53,354 nt of DNA from Secundilactobacillus hailunensis (GTDB lineage Bacteria; Bacillota; Bacilli; Lactobacillales; Lactobacillaceae). The position numbers were made by a program, and so were the translations under genes. The notes below the pieces were generated by a model. The model had not been told where the DNA came from. It was given only the letters and a program-made list of their open reading frames with translations, and made no database searches. Within the stretch, counting starts at the first letter, position 1. Each line of letters starts with the position of its first letter. The DNA is taken from the NCBI RefSeq assembly GCF_005405185.1, contig NZ_BJDO01000014.1, forward strand, positions 1 to 53,354, written 5' to 3'. Positions 8,209-16,465 of the stretch are shown here, piece by piece.

Positions 8209-8345
8209 CTTGGAGTCTAAAAGACTATCTGGCATGGAACGTGCCTTAGTAAATAGCCGTAACCGCTGCATGACATTCGTAGAATGCTGTGGAAGTCAGC
8301 GGTGTTCCTAAAAGCTTGTTACTTTAGTGACAAGTAGTTCACCAT
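8150..8345 (+). ncRNA. Candidate omega/reRNA at the 3' end of tnpB
   Basis: In this family the guide RNA scaffold overlaps the tnpB 3' end and runs to the right end of the element. Structure visible here: GGCATG/CGTGCC (8231-8245), CCGCTG/CAGCGG (8263-8268 with 8297-8302) enclosing ACATTC/GAATG, and the terminal hairpin 8315-8334. The guide would begin right after the element end, about 8346, and read into the 3' end of the neighbouring permease gene. Exact ends are not determined. Confidence 0.6.
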
Positions 8346-8361
8346 TATCAGTTAAGCAGGC

Positions 8362-9780
8362 TCATAACGTGATTCTGCCCATCACCATCAACGTTATGGT
8401 GATCGCCGCGCCACTAACAATGAGGATTGTTGCCGACCACTCTGCCCGGTTTAAGTAGCGTCCCGTGTTATTTTTCAAAGTCATTGCGTACAGTATTATC
8501 CCTGGTACATAAACGATCAGACAGATAAAGACGTACTGCAGACCAGACAGTGTGATGCCGACCAATTGGAAGGCTAACGCTGCCACCCCGATACCGACCT
8601 GTAACCAATTACCCTTGGTATCTCGGTTCTGCCACGAGTATTTAATTTGATACGCCGCGACGATCATATAGCATACTACGATTGACGCGGTACATAAGCT
8701 ATAAGCAAATTCATAGGCTTTTTCAGCAAAGATCAGGATAATCATAAACCCTTGCACCATACCAGCCGTGGTCATTAAGGCTAACGTTGGCGCACCGTGC
8801 TTATTCTTCTTCGCAAACCGCTTCGGTAGCAATCCTTGTTCAGCCATCATCCCCAACGTTTCAGCTGGTAGCATGGTCCAAGACAGCCAAGCACCTAAAA
8901 TGGAAACCAGAAGACCGATACTGATAAAGCTGCCGCCCCATTGACCCACCATTTCTTCGAAAATATAGACCATGGCAGGCTGCTTCATCTGTACTAATTC
9001 GGCACGGGAGAGATACCCGTACGGCAGAATTGAAGCCAGTACGTAAATCAACAACAAACAACTGACACCGATCAAAGTTGAACGACCGGCGATCCGACGC
9101 GACTTCGCTCTCGATGACAGCACTGTGGCGCCTTCGATCCCAACGAAGACCCACATCATGATCATTAAACTCCGGCGAATTTGCGGTGCAATGGCGCCAA
9201 ACGTCACGGGACCCGAAATATTACCCCAAAATTGAGCGGTAAAGATGTGCCCGTTAAACAGCACCATTGCTACGATAATAAAGGTAAATATCGGAATCAG
9301 TTTACAGACTGTGATCACCGTATTCATTAACGCAGCCGATTCCATACCGTGGTTAACGAGTAGTGTCAGCGACCAGGCAATTAGGCTGGCCACTAAAATC
9401 GACTGCGGACTATTGCCACGCTGGAACGCGGGAAAAAAGTACCCCAACGTACTCATAAAGACGGTGGCAAACGCCACGTTGCCTAGCCAAGCCGACATCC
9501 AATAGCCCCAGCCGCTGATGAAACCGACAAAGGGACCAAACCCTGCTTTGCCATACGCAAAAATACCTTCTAAATCAGAGCGTTTAGTCAATAGATTATT
9601 TAAACAGGCAGCTAACATTAAGATCCCGAACCCAACAATTATCCAGGAGATAATGGCAGCCCCAGGCGATGCAGCGGCAGCCAGATCACTGCTCAACGCA
9701 AAAATACCGGAGCCAATCGCTGTCGTGACAACCATGGCAGTAAGTGAAACACCGTTGATTTTGTGAGCTTCTGATGCCAT
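8362..9780 (-). CDS. APC-superfamily amino acid permease/antiporter (APA type)
   Basis: 472 residues with about 12 membrane segments. The N terminus NGVSLTAMVVTTAIGSGIFAL is the consensus first helix of APC transporters, and the ...SDLEGIFAYGKAGFGPF... region matches the basic amino acid/polyamine antiporter (APA) branch that includes ArcD-like arginine/ornithine exchangers. The substrate cannot be read from sequence. Transcribed alone with a 28-bp inverted repeat in its leader (9807-9834). The IS605-type element ends just past its stop, so its natural terminator may have been displaced. Confidence 0.8.
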   Translation of the reverse strand: MASEAHKINGVSLTAMVVTTAIGSGIFALSSDLAAAASPGAAIISWIIVGFGILMLAACLNNLLTKRSDLEGIFAYGKAGFGPFVGFISGWGYWMSAWLGNVAFATVFMSTLGYFFPAFQRGNSPQSILVASLIAWSLTLLVNHGMESAALMNTVITVCKLIPIFTFIIVAMVLFNGHIFTAQFWGNISGPVTFGAIAPQIRRSLMIMMWVFVGIEGATVLSSRAKSRRIAGRSTLIGVSCLLLIYVLASILPYGYLSRAELVQMKQPAMVYIFEEMVGQWGGSFISIGLLVSILGAWLSWTMLPAETLGMMAEQGLLPKRFAKKNKHGAPTLALMTTAGMVQGFMIILIFAEKAYEFAYSLCTASIVVCYMIVAAYQIKYSWQNRDTKGNWLQVGIGVAALAFQLVGITLSGLQYVFICLIVYVPGIILYAMTLKNNTGRYLNRAEWSATILIVSGAAITITLMVMGRITL

Positions 9781-9806
9781 AGGACTTCCCTCATTTCTTG
9801 GAATCG

Positions 9807-9834
9807 CTGTATATCATATACATTCAATATACAG
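9807..9834. promoter_or_regulatory. Inverted repeat upstream of the APA permease, candidate operator
   Basis: CTGTATAT and ATATACAG are perfect 8-base arms separated by 12 bases, 27 bases before the permease start. A repressor or attenuator site is possible. The rest of the gap to 10053 is AT-rich with no gene. Confidence 0.35.
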
Positions 9835-10053
9835 TGGTTCCTTTTTAGATAGTCTTAGTTTACCGGAGTAAAGTTAACAAATCATGGGGAAAATATGAAA
9901 TTTCTACTCTATTTAGCATTTATATTTATAAGAATCGTTTAAGACCGTTTGATTACTATATTACCGGCTTTAATACTATATATGTTTAAAAAAGTAATGT
10001 ATATTTTTCGCATAGCATTTTTCAAGCCCAAATTGCTTAAAATGACTTCTATA

Positions 10054-10099
10054 ACAAAAAACAGCGTTGAAATGATCATCATAGACCATTTCAGCGCTG
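10054..10099 (-). terminator. Terminator after oppA
   Basis: CAGCGCTGAAATG/CATTTCAACGCTG stem on the minus strand followed by TTTTTTG, 14 bases after the oppA stop. Confidence 0.85.
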
Positions 10100-10112
10100 C
10101 TAGCAGTTAACC

Positions 10113-11759
10113 CTATTTTTCTAAGTAAGCGCGCGTATAATCGTTTTCACCAACTGGGTGATATTCGATTCCCTTCAGCTTCGGGTTAACTAAATGAGAT
10201 TCAACCATTGAGTACAGCGGTACTACTGGCATGGTAGCATTTAACCGTGATTGGGCGGTTCTCATGTCTTTCCAGTAAGCACCGGTATTCGCAGCGTTAG
10301 ATGTTGTAGCATCTTTCATGGCTGCATTAAACTGCGGATCTTCATAGTGGGCATAGTTTTGCGGATTGTCCTTCGTTAAGATCGAGAAGAAGTTCTCTGG
10401 ATCCCCAAAGTCCGCCAGCCATAAGGTTTGATCAAAGTCGAACTGCCCGCCAGCTTCTTTATTCGAAACCGTCTTGGTTGGCAAGTTTTGCATATTGACC
10501 TTAACGTTACCTAGGTTCTGCTGCAAAGTGCCTTGGAGGTATTGGGCAACGTTCTTAGTGACAGTATCATCATCGCCGACCAAAGTCAGGTTGACTGTGC
10601 CCTTCAAGTTAGCTTCCTTCAAGCCTTGACTCCAAAGCTGTTTGGCTTTAGCAACGTTGTGGGTTTCCGTTGGTGTCATTTCAGTAGCAAAGTCCTTACC
10701 AGTCGTTGGATCAGTTGCCAATCCTTGGGCAACGTAGGTATAAGCCGGCTTTGAACCATCCGCTAAAACATCCTTGGTCAAATGATTCCGGTCAACAGCC
10801 AAGGAAACGGCTTGCCGCAACTTCTGGTTATTAAATGGTTTACCAGCTTTGTTATTCAAACGAACATAGTACGTCCCAGCCTTTTGAACGTGACGCAGAT
10901 CCTTATTCTTCTGCAGTCCTTGGGCTGTAACCCCACTGATAGTAGCATCATCCAGTTGCCCTTTAGCAAATAAATTATGCGCAGTGTTGGCATCCTTAAC
11001 CACTTGCATATCGATTTCCTTTAGATGGACTGCTTTTTGATCATAGTAGTGAGGATTGCGTAACAGCTTCCAATTGTCGTTCGTCCCAGTCCAGCCAGTG
11101 ACTTTGAATGGCCCGTCAGAAACGACCCGGTTAGAATTAGTGCCATACTTGCTGCCATACTTTTGAACGACCTTAGTATCCTGCGGGAAGAAGGCTGGCA
11201 GGATCATCATCTTGCTAAAGTACGGCATTGGGTGTTCCAAGTTTACCTGTAATGTATGTGCATTTACCGCTTTTGCACCTAATTGAGTCGGCGCCATCTT
11301 ACCATTACTGATTTGATCCGCGTTCTTGATACCAGAGAAAATGTAATTATACCCAGACTTCGATTTAGCTGATACAGAGCGTTGCCAGGATTTAACGAAA
11401 TCGGTCGCAGTTACTGCATCACCGTTACTCCACTTAGCATTTGGTCGCAGGTGGAAGGTGTACGTCTTACCGTTGTTAGTCGGCTTGACCACTGATTCGG
11501 CCATCCCCGGTGCCACTTTATTACTGCTATCTTGCCGATACAGTCCTTCCATACTGTTTTCCAACACGTTCCACATGGTGAGGTCCGCGTAATTGGAATT
11601 ATCTAGTGATAAAAGATCCGTATCCTGCATCAACGAAATTTTATCCGTACTGCTGCTGGAACTGCTGTCACTGCTCTTACCATTAGCACTGGCACAAGCG
11701 GTTAAAACCACTGATAGCGTTAACGCTAAGCCGCCTAATAAAACCCTATTTTTTCGCAT
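10113..11759 (-). CDS. oppA: Oligopeptide ABC transporter substrate-binding lipoprotein
   Basis: 548 residues, SBP family 5 (peptide/nickel binding). It has a lipoprotein signal peptide with lipobox LTAC (Cys about residue 22), then a Ser-rich linker and the binding domain with the family segment ...GMAESVVKPTNNGKTYTFHLR.... The membrane and ATPase genes oppBCDF are absent, so it is an orphan receptor that must work with a transporter encoded elsewhere. The ATG lies inside the 3' end of pepI (14-base overlap), so the two are co-transcribed and coupled behind the T-box leader at 12733-12998. Confidence 0.92.
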   Translation of the reverse strand: MRKNRVLLGGLALTLSVVLTACASANGKSSDSSSSSSTDKISLMQDTDLLSLDNSNYADLTMWNVLENSMEGLYRQDSSNKVAPGMAESVVKPTNNGKTYTFHLRPNAKWSNGDAVTATDFVKSWQRSVSAKSKSGYNYIFSGIKNADQISNGKMAPTQLGAKAVNAHTLQVNLEHPMPYFSKMMILPAFFPQDTKVVQKYGSKYGTNSNRVVSDGPFKVTGWTGTNDNWKLLRNPHYYDQKAVHLKEIDMQVVKDANTAHNLFAKGQLDDATISGVTAQGLQKNKDLRHVQKAGTYYVRLNNKAGKPFNNQKLRQAVSLAVDRNHLTKDVLADGSKPAYTYVAQGLATDPTTGKDFATEMTPTETHNVAKAKQLWSQGLKEANLKGTVNLTLVGDDDTVTKNVAQYLQGTLQQNLGNVKVNMQNLPTKTVSNKEAGGQFDFDQTLWLADFGDPENFFSILTKDNPQNYAHYEDPQFNAAMKDATTSNAANTGAYWKDMRTAQSRLNATMPVVPLYSMVESHLVNPKLKGIEYHPVGENDYTRAYLEK

Positions 11760-12684
11760 ATGTATGTCTCCCTACTGTTTCAACTGTTTTAAATTTATGT
11801 GTTTCCACATCATCTAGGAATTCACCTAGCGTGTGGAAGAAAGCCTTGGGATTATCGGTACTGTGGCAATGCCCGCCATCTGGTGTATACACCAGCCGGG
11901 AATTCTGCATTTCCCGATGCATCCGTTCTGCCGTATCCAGCGGCATGGTATCGTGATCGCCAAATGTCAGTAACGTGGGCGTTTTGATCTGATGTGTGTC
12001 TGCCCGCCGATCCCATTTGGTGAGTTGTCCGACCATCACGAACTCATTGTCGCCTTGAAAATAGTTATATACCGGTGTGGCCATGGTTGCCACGTTATGC
12101 TGGAACCCGTTCTCCGGATGCCGCATGACGAAATGCCGATTCAAAACGTTCACCAGTTCCTGATACTTCGGGTCATCGAAACGGTGGTCCGCTTCAACTT
12201 CTCGCATGTAACGAACTTCTCGGGAGGTCAAAGTTGCTTCCCGCTCCTGATTCACATTAGCGGTATACTCCTCGAGATTATCGATCATGGACATGATCAC
12301 CAATCCCTTAAGGTGCTGTGGGTAATGCAGCGCGTATTCCTGTGCTAATAAGCCACCCCACGAATGCCCCAATAAGTAAAATTGATCCAAGCCGAGCTTT
12401 TTTCGAACCTCCTCTAATTCCGACAAATAGTAATCAATCGTCAAGTATTTCCGATTCTCCGGCTGGTTAAAATCGGGTTGATCCGAATAAAACGACCCCA
12501 GCTGGTCATACATTGAAACTCGCACATGGTGTGCTTTCAAGTGTTCAGCGAAATTTTCGAACTCCTCATGCGTACCGCCCGGACCACCGTGCACGCACAA
12601 TAGGTTAACCTTGCCAGTGCCGACCGTGCGGGTAAACAAGTGAAACCCATTGTCTAGAGTGACGATTCGACTTCCTTGCTGCAT
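11746..12684 (-). CDS. pepI: Proline iminopeptidase (alpha/beta hydrolase, S33)
   Basis: 312 residues. It releases N-terminal proline from peptides in the cytosol. The oxyanion loop VHGGPGG, the nucleophile GHSWGG (Ser about residue 108), the Asp in FGDHDTMP and the His in DGGHCHS form a complete catalytic triad. The length fits PepI/PIP. The first gene of a two-gene operon with oppA, which joins peptide uptake to peptide hydrolysis. A related aminopeptidase specificity (for example L-amino acid amidase) cannot be excluded. Confidence 0.88.
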   Translation of the reverse strand: MQQGSRIVTLDNGFHLFTRTVGTGKVNLLCVHGGPGGTHEEFENFAEHLKAHHVRVSMYDQLGSFYSDQPDFNQPENRKYLTIDYYLSELEEVRKKLGLDQFYLLGHSWGGLLAQEYALHYPQHLKGLVIMSMIDNLEEYTANVNQEREATLTSREVRYMREVEADHRFDDPKYQELVNVLNRHFVMRHPENGFQHNVATMATPVYNYFQGDNEFVMVGQLTKWDRRADTHQIKTPTLLTFGDHDTMPLDTAERMHREMQNSRLVYTPDGGHCHSTDNPKAFFHTLGEFLDDVETHKFKTVETVGRHTYAKK

Positions 12685-12732
12685 CCTATCACCTCAATCA
12701 TTTAATTCGTTAATCTCAATCAATCAAACAAC

Positions 12733-12998
12733 AAAAAACGCCCTACAGAGAAATAATCTCTATAGGGCGTTTCCGCGGTGCCACCTATCATCGTCCAGCA
12801 TTCACACACTGAACCTTACAGTCTACGGCAAGAATTGCGATAGACTGGCGCTTTAATGGGCGCCTCCCAGCCTGAACTCAGTTTTAACTTGGCCCAGTCC
12901 GCTCGAAGATGATAGTCATAGCCTCACTCATGTCTCCATTCCACCTGCCGAAGACTCTCTGGTTTGATCACGGTTACGATGTTTCTTGTCATCACGTT
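12733..12998 (-). promoter_or_regulatory. T-box leader of pepI-oppA
   Basis: On the minus strand the conserved T-box element GGTGGCACCGCGG (12785-12773) precedes a terminator stem AACGCCCTATAGAG/CTCTGTAGGGCGTT and TTTTTT (12737-12772). Stem I with GACAAGAAACATC and the AGAGAGTC segment lies near 12990-12950. By hand alignment the specifier side reads GACTATCATCTTCGAGC; ATC (Ile) is a possible specifier but CTA or GAC cannot be excluded. Uncharged tRNA would raise pepI-oppA expression. Confidence 0.88.
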
Positions 12999-13037
12999 TG
13001 TTATTTAATTGGGGATTAACTTGCTTGAACGATTTCT

Positions 13038-13066
13038 AATTTAGTTATCTTTGCCATAAAAGTCAA
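13038..13066 (-). promoter_or_regulatory. Promoter of the pepI-oppA T-box transcript
   Basis: TTGACT, 17 bases, TAAATT on the minus strand, placed correctly upstream of the T-box stem I. Confidence 0.7.
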
Positions 13067-13138
13067 ATGTTTTTGTAATATTATTTTAATCTTTCAAGGC
13101 TGAAACCAGCATCAAACCTGTATTTGCAAGCATTTAAA

Positions 13139-14101
13139 TTATTTTTGAGCGGCTTTGATATAGCCAATTCGGTGATTGTACCAGATCTGCGCATACAGCT
13201 CACTGGTTGCCTTAGCGCTTAGATACCCATCAGTATCACTAGTTTGCAACCCTTTTAGCGTATCTGAAATCACGTACTGTTCACCGATCTGCAATTCCGC
13301 GATGGTCGCCGCATTGGGCTGGGTAGAACCGTAGAGCGGTATTGATGTTTGATCAACCGTATAGATTGACCGTATCACACCAGTCGCATCTCGCTGATTG
13401 AACCAAGCCTGCTGTCCACCGAAATCAATGGCAATCCACTCACCCTGTTTAGCCACGCAGACAAACTCCTGTCCATAACTAGCACGGTATGACAGTGGAT
13501 CGGTCTTTTGACCAATGACCTCACCAGTCACATCCGGTTGCTGGACCAAGTCCACGTATTGACTAGTTATCTTAAGCGCTTGACCAACTTTTACCGGTGC
13601 TGACGGTTCAGAAGAAACTCCTAGTAGCCGAAATAGTTGGGCCCAGTCAAACTGCCAGCCGGGATCGCGGTGCATTTGTTTGGCTGCTTCTCGACTGGGG
13701 GCTGCCACATTATCATGACCGAGTAAGTGTGCCCGGTCTAACGGAATGTGATACTGCACCGACCACGTTAATATTTGATCAGCCAACGCCGCCAGCATTG
13801 GCGCGGTAAAGCTCGCTGCATCAGCAACATAAGCTTCCTGTTCAATTCCCAGCGAGCGGCAATTCATGTCCCAATTACCAGCGTGCCAGGCAACGTTATC
13901 CGGTGTCACCATGGCTGTTCGCTGACCATCTGCACCCCGAACCACCATATGGGCGCTAACGTGATGCGGACTTTGAAAACGCGCAATCGTATCCGCATAG
14001 CTAAGTTCAGTCGCGTGAATCACAATGTAATGAATGCTAACATCACTAGGCCGGTTAGCAGCGGTGTAATTATCACTCAGTGCAGGTTTAAATTCAGGCA
14101 T
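13139..14101 (-). CDS. N-acetylmuramoyl-L-alanine amidase (Amidase_2) with SH3-like tail
   Basis: 320 residues from the chosen ATG (MPEFKPAL), which overlaps the stop of the upstream gene by 8 bases (ATGCCTGA). The amidase domain spans residues about 20-165: zinc ligands expected in IVIHATE, and HRDPGWQFDW near its end; AWHAGN is typical. The rest resembles SH3-type wall-binding repeats. It would cut the glycan-peptide bond of peptidoglycan. No signal peptide is visible from this start, and the longer frame upstream (to 14155) adds a Trp-rich segment that is not a normal signal either. So export is unexplained. Confidence 0.82.
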   Translation of the reverse strand: MPEFKPALSDNYTAANRPSDVSIHYIVIHATELSYADTIARFQSPHHVSAHMVVRGADGQRTAMVTPDNVAWHAGNWDMNCRSLGIEQEAYVADAASFTAPMLAALADQILTWSVQYHIPLDRAHLLGHDNVAAPSREAAKQMHRDPGWQFDWAQLFRLLGVSSEPSAPVKVGQALKITSQYVDLVQQPDVTGEVIGQKTDPLSYRASYGQEFVCVAKQGEWIAIDFGGQQAWFNQRDATGVIRSIYTVDQTSIPLYGSTQPNAATIAELQIGEQYVISDTLKGLQTSDTDGYLSAKATSELYAQIWYNHRIGYIKAAQK

Positions 14102-15602
14102 TTTTATTGGCCAAAGAAATGGTACCAACCAAGGTCGAGTCCACCATTCTGACAACGTAGACGGTCAGTGTGGTTGCCTTGGGATGGGCCTGTTTGATTG
14201 TGGCTAGATCTAATTTGATCCGACCCTCATCATCCACCGTCGCATAATCGAAGTGCTGCTGAGCCGTGGTATCGAACTGACCGCCGTCATTTAGTGTATA
14301 GGCGATGGTCGTGGCATTCTCGTCAAATGGCTCAGTTTGATTCAGCATCTCTGCGGTGATTGAAATTGTTTCTCCGTCTTTTTGTAAGGTAAAGGCGGTT
14401 TGATCATCATTTGCCACTAAATCGGCTGATTCCCGGCTAGGCTGCATCAGCTGTTTGTATCCCTGATAGTTATCATCGATGATATACGCAACTCGGGAAT
14501 GCCAGGCTTCACTGAATTGTTCCAGCCGGTATAATCGCTTAGCATCTTCGTTACTGTCCGCGTAGGAATCGTTGACCGCCACGTAATCAACCCCGTTCAA
14601 CGTGGTAAAACCGGTTACTAATAAGAGATGGCCAACCGTATCACCAGTGGCATTTTCAACGTAAGGCAGCTTGCCGTTGTTAGGATCATTCGTATAGTGC
14701 ACGCTGACCCCCACCGGATAACCGGCCAGGATCTGCCGACGCAAGCCATCCAGATCCGTATAAGCAACGTAAGCGCGATAGCCCATACTGCCGGCAGCTG
14801 CGGTACTAAATGACCAGTTACCAAAACCATCATAGGTCGTGTCGAGATTATGCAAGGCTAATTCTTCTGGCAAAATATCGGCGTTTTGGCGATTGATCGC
14901 CATGGAAACGGTAGTTGGACTGCAGATGCCCGGTGCCAGTTTGGGGTCGCGAATTTCCTGCGAGTACGCTGGTGTCGCGATAACTTTATCAACCGTGACA
15001 GCGTGCGAATCCACCATTAGATCTTGGTGAACCGGCTTAACACTGGCTGCCAACAATTTTAGAACCGGTGTCTGCTGGGCATTTTCGGTATATAGGTGAA
15101 CCCGTAACTGTGCTTTGGTGCCCACACCCGCTTTGACCGTTAACGTATCCGTGTCAATGCCAGCCAGTGAATCTGCCTGATCATTTTTGACACTGCCACT
15201 CAAATGCTTAGTCGACCAGCGGCCCCAGCTGTGCCAGCCAGACCAGCGGCCAGCCTGATTAATCCGGGCTTCGACTTGAACCGCTGTCCCATCTGGGGTT
15301 AAAGCGTTCCAAGAAGCCACCAGGTTTTTAAATGGTGGCAGTGTAAAGACTGGCGTTGTTAAACTACCAGCGCTCACATACTCGTCATCATTTTGATCCA
15401 GTACCAGCGCGGTCTTGTCCGCAGCAGCCAGCGTCAAATGATCGGTAAATTCGCTTAAGTCAACGGCAGAAAAATCGTCGAAAACCTTAGTATTAGGCTT
15501 CTTAGCTGGTGCCTGTACCCGTTTATCACCTTTGTAATAAAGGGCGAGCAGGCCAGCTGCTAAGCCAATGGTTGTTCCAAAAAGAAATTTTGAAAATTTC
15601 AC
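14094..15602 (-). CDS. C39-like family peptidase, exported or membrane-anchored
   Basis: 502 residues. Residues about 5-23 form a hydrophobic signal/anchor. Residues about 30-190 look like a beta-sandwich ligand domain. A C39_2-type papain-fold domain follows with Cys in GICSPTTVS, His in GHLLLVTGF and the Asn/Asp in AVNDSYAD. The C-terminal part (about 400-502) is again beta-rich. This architecture is common in lactobacilli for surface cysteine peptidases of unknown substrate. It is the first gene of a two-gene operon with an amidase, which suggests a cell-wall role. Confidence 0.8.
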   Translation of the reverse strand: MKFSKFLFGTTIGLAAGLLALYYKGDKRVQAPAKKPNTKVFDDFSAVDLSEFTDHLTLAAADKTALVLDQNDDEYVSAGSLTTPVFTLPPFKNLVASWNALTPDGTAVQVEARINQAGRWSGWHSWGRWSTKHLSGSVKNDQADSLAGIDTDTLTVKAGVGTKAQLRVHLYTENAQQTPVLKLLAASVKPVHQDLMVDSHAVTVDKVIATPAYSQEIRDPKLAPGICSPTTVSMAINRQNADILPEELALHNLDTTYDGFGNWSFSTAAAGSMGYRAYVAYTDLDGLRRQILAGYPVGVSVHYTNDPNNGKLPYVENATGDTVGHLLLVTGFTTLNGVDYVAVNDSYADSNEDAKRLYRLEQFSEAWHSRVAYIIDDNYQGYKQLMQPSRESADLVANDDQTAFTLQKDGETISITAEMLNQTEPFDENATTIAYTLNDGGQFDTTAQQHFDYATVDDEGRIKLDLATIKQAHPKATTLTVYVVRMVDSTLVGTISLANKNA

Positions 15603-15799
15603 AGTTTTACCCCCGCTTTAATTGTTAGTTCGTCTATTAATAGTTATATTCTGATTGTGTACAAAGTATACCATACTGTTCAATATGTGGTTATCCATGG
15701 TTTGGCTGGTTAGAAAACTGAAAATTTTTATGTTTATCGCAAAGCATTAGAGTCCCGTGTGTTCTAGTAATTAGTTTTAATCTTTTTCACATTTTTGTA

Positions 15800-15828
15800 T
15801 TGACAACCCGTAAATCAGGGTGTAGATT
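15800..15828 (+). promoter_or_regulatory. Promoter of the T-box/hydratase transcript
   Basis: TTGACA, 17 bases, TAGATT: a near-consensus vegetative promoter placed about 15 bases before the T-box leader. Confidence 0.8.
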
Positions 15829-15842
15829 AGTGGCAATCATTA

Positions 15843-16127
15843 AATTCAGATGAAAGGCGTTGACGAGAAACATCAACTCCGTTTCGGATATAGAGAGTTG
15901 CCGGCTGGTGCAAGGCAATGACGAACGGACGCGATGATCATCTCCGAGCTGTGTGTCGAATCGGCTAGACCGTATTAGAACACATTGGGTGCACCCATTA
16001 TCGTGCCAAGCGTATCGCATTTATACTGTACGTGAGAGGTAATTTCAGTAATGAAATTATAAACTAAGGTGGTACCACGTGAAAGCGTCCTTAATTGCAA
16101 GCAGTTTGCAGTTAAGGACGCTTTTTC
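15843..16127 (+). promoter_or_regulatory. T-box leader of the small ORF and hydratase
   Basis: T-box core AAGGTGGTACCACG at 16066-16079, then terminator stem AGCGTCCTTAA/TTAAGGACGCT with TTTTT (16084-16126). Stem I holds GACGAGAAACATC and AGAGAGTTGCCGG, close to those of the pepI leader. The specifier side reads GATGATCATCTCCGAGC; ATC (Ile) is a possible specifier by alignment with the other leader, CAT and GAT are alternatives. Confidence 0.88.
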
Positions 16128-16171
16128 GTTTCCTGAATTTAAAAAATCAAAATTAAAGGTGGTGAGGACAA

Positions 16172-16306
16172 TTGGAAGTTGGCATTACAAGCTCAGATGA
16201 TAGCGACATTCAGATTAAGATGACACATATTACTGTTTCTTTCAGCGTGAATGGAGTGCAATTTCTCATTGAACCCACCGAACTCGGGCGGGTCACACAT
16301 AAGTAA
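16172..16306 (+). CDS. 44-residue hypothetical protein directly behind the T-box
   Basis: A TTG start lies 5 bases after a strong ribosome binding site (AAAGGTGGTGAGG). It encodes 44 residues ending TAA. Recognised function: none. Residues 18-40 read as an amphipathic beta-type stretch (ITVSFSVNGVQFLIEPTEL). It lies 45 bases after the T-box terminator and 160 bases before the hydratase, so it is the first open frame the T-box would control. An internal ATG (MTHITV) gives a shorter version. It could be a leader peptide or the remnant of a gene. Confidence 0.5.
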   Translation: MEVGITSSDDSDIQIKMTHITVSFSVNGVQFLIEPTELGRVTHK

Positions 16307-16450
16307 CATTTGATTTCTCAACACATATTGAACCAACATATGATTCATGAATTACCCACATAGTTTCACAACATATCGTGTCAGCATATAGCATTACCAC
16401 ATATTGTTTCAGCACATAGCAACATAATTTATAACATAACAAACATAATT
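16307..16450 (+). repeat. ACATA-rich, G-poor spacer before the hydratase
   Basis: About ten copies of the hexamer ACATAT/G/A (16323, 16336, 16358, 16371, 16384, 16399, 16414, 16422, 16434, 16443) at spacings of 8-22 bases, on a strand almost without G. It may keep the leader unstructured or bind a protein. No gene. Confidence 0.45.
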
Positions 16451-16465
16451 TTGGAGGCCTCGCCC

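Larger units (their letters stand above)
6510..8345. mobile_element. IS200/IS605-family element with dead TnpA and intact TnpB
   Basis: Divergent tnpA (minus) and tnpB (plus) as in IS605 itself. Each end has a small hairpin with the same TTTA loop: left 6527-6546 (CTCGGTAT-TTTA-ATGCCGAG) and right 8315-8334 (CTTGTTAC-TTTA-GTGACAAG), as expected for subterminal palindromes of elements moved as single strands. Boundaries are approximate because these elements make no target duplication. It sits between uspA and a permease gene and ends about 17 bases from the permease stop. Confidence 0.85.

Noticed and set aside
16307-16450. CRISPR-like array from ACATA repeats
   Set aside because: The repeats are only six bases with irregular spacing and no spacers or cas genes.
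16451-16465. Upstream TTG start for the hydratase
   Set aside because: The codon overlaps the GGAGG ribosome binding site of the ATG at 16466.
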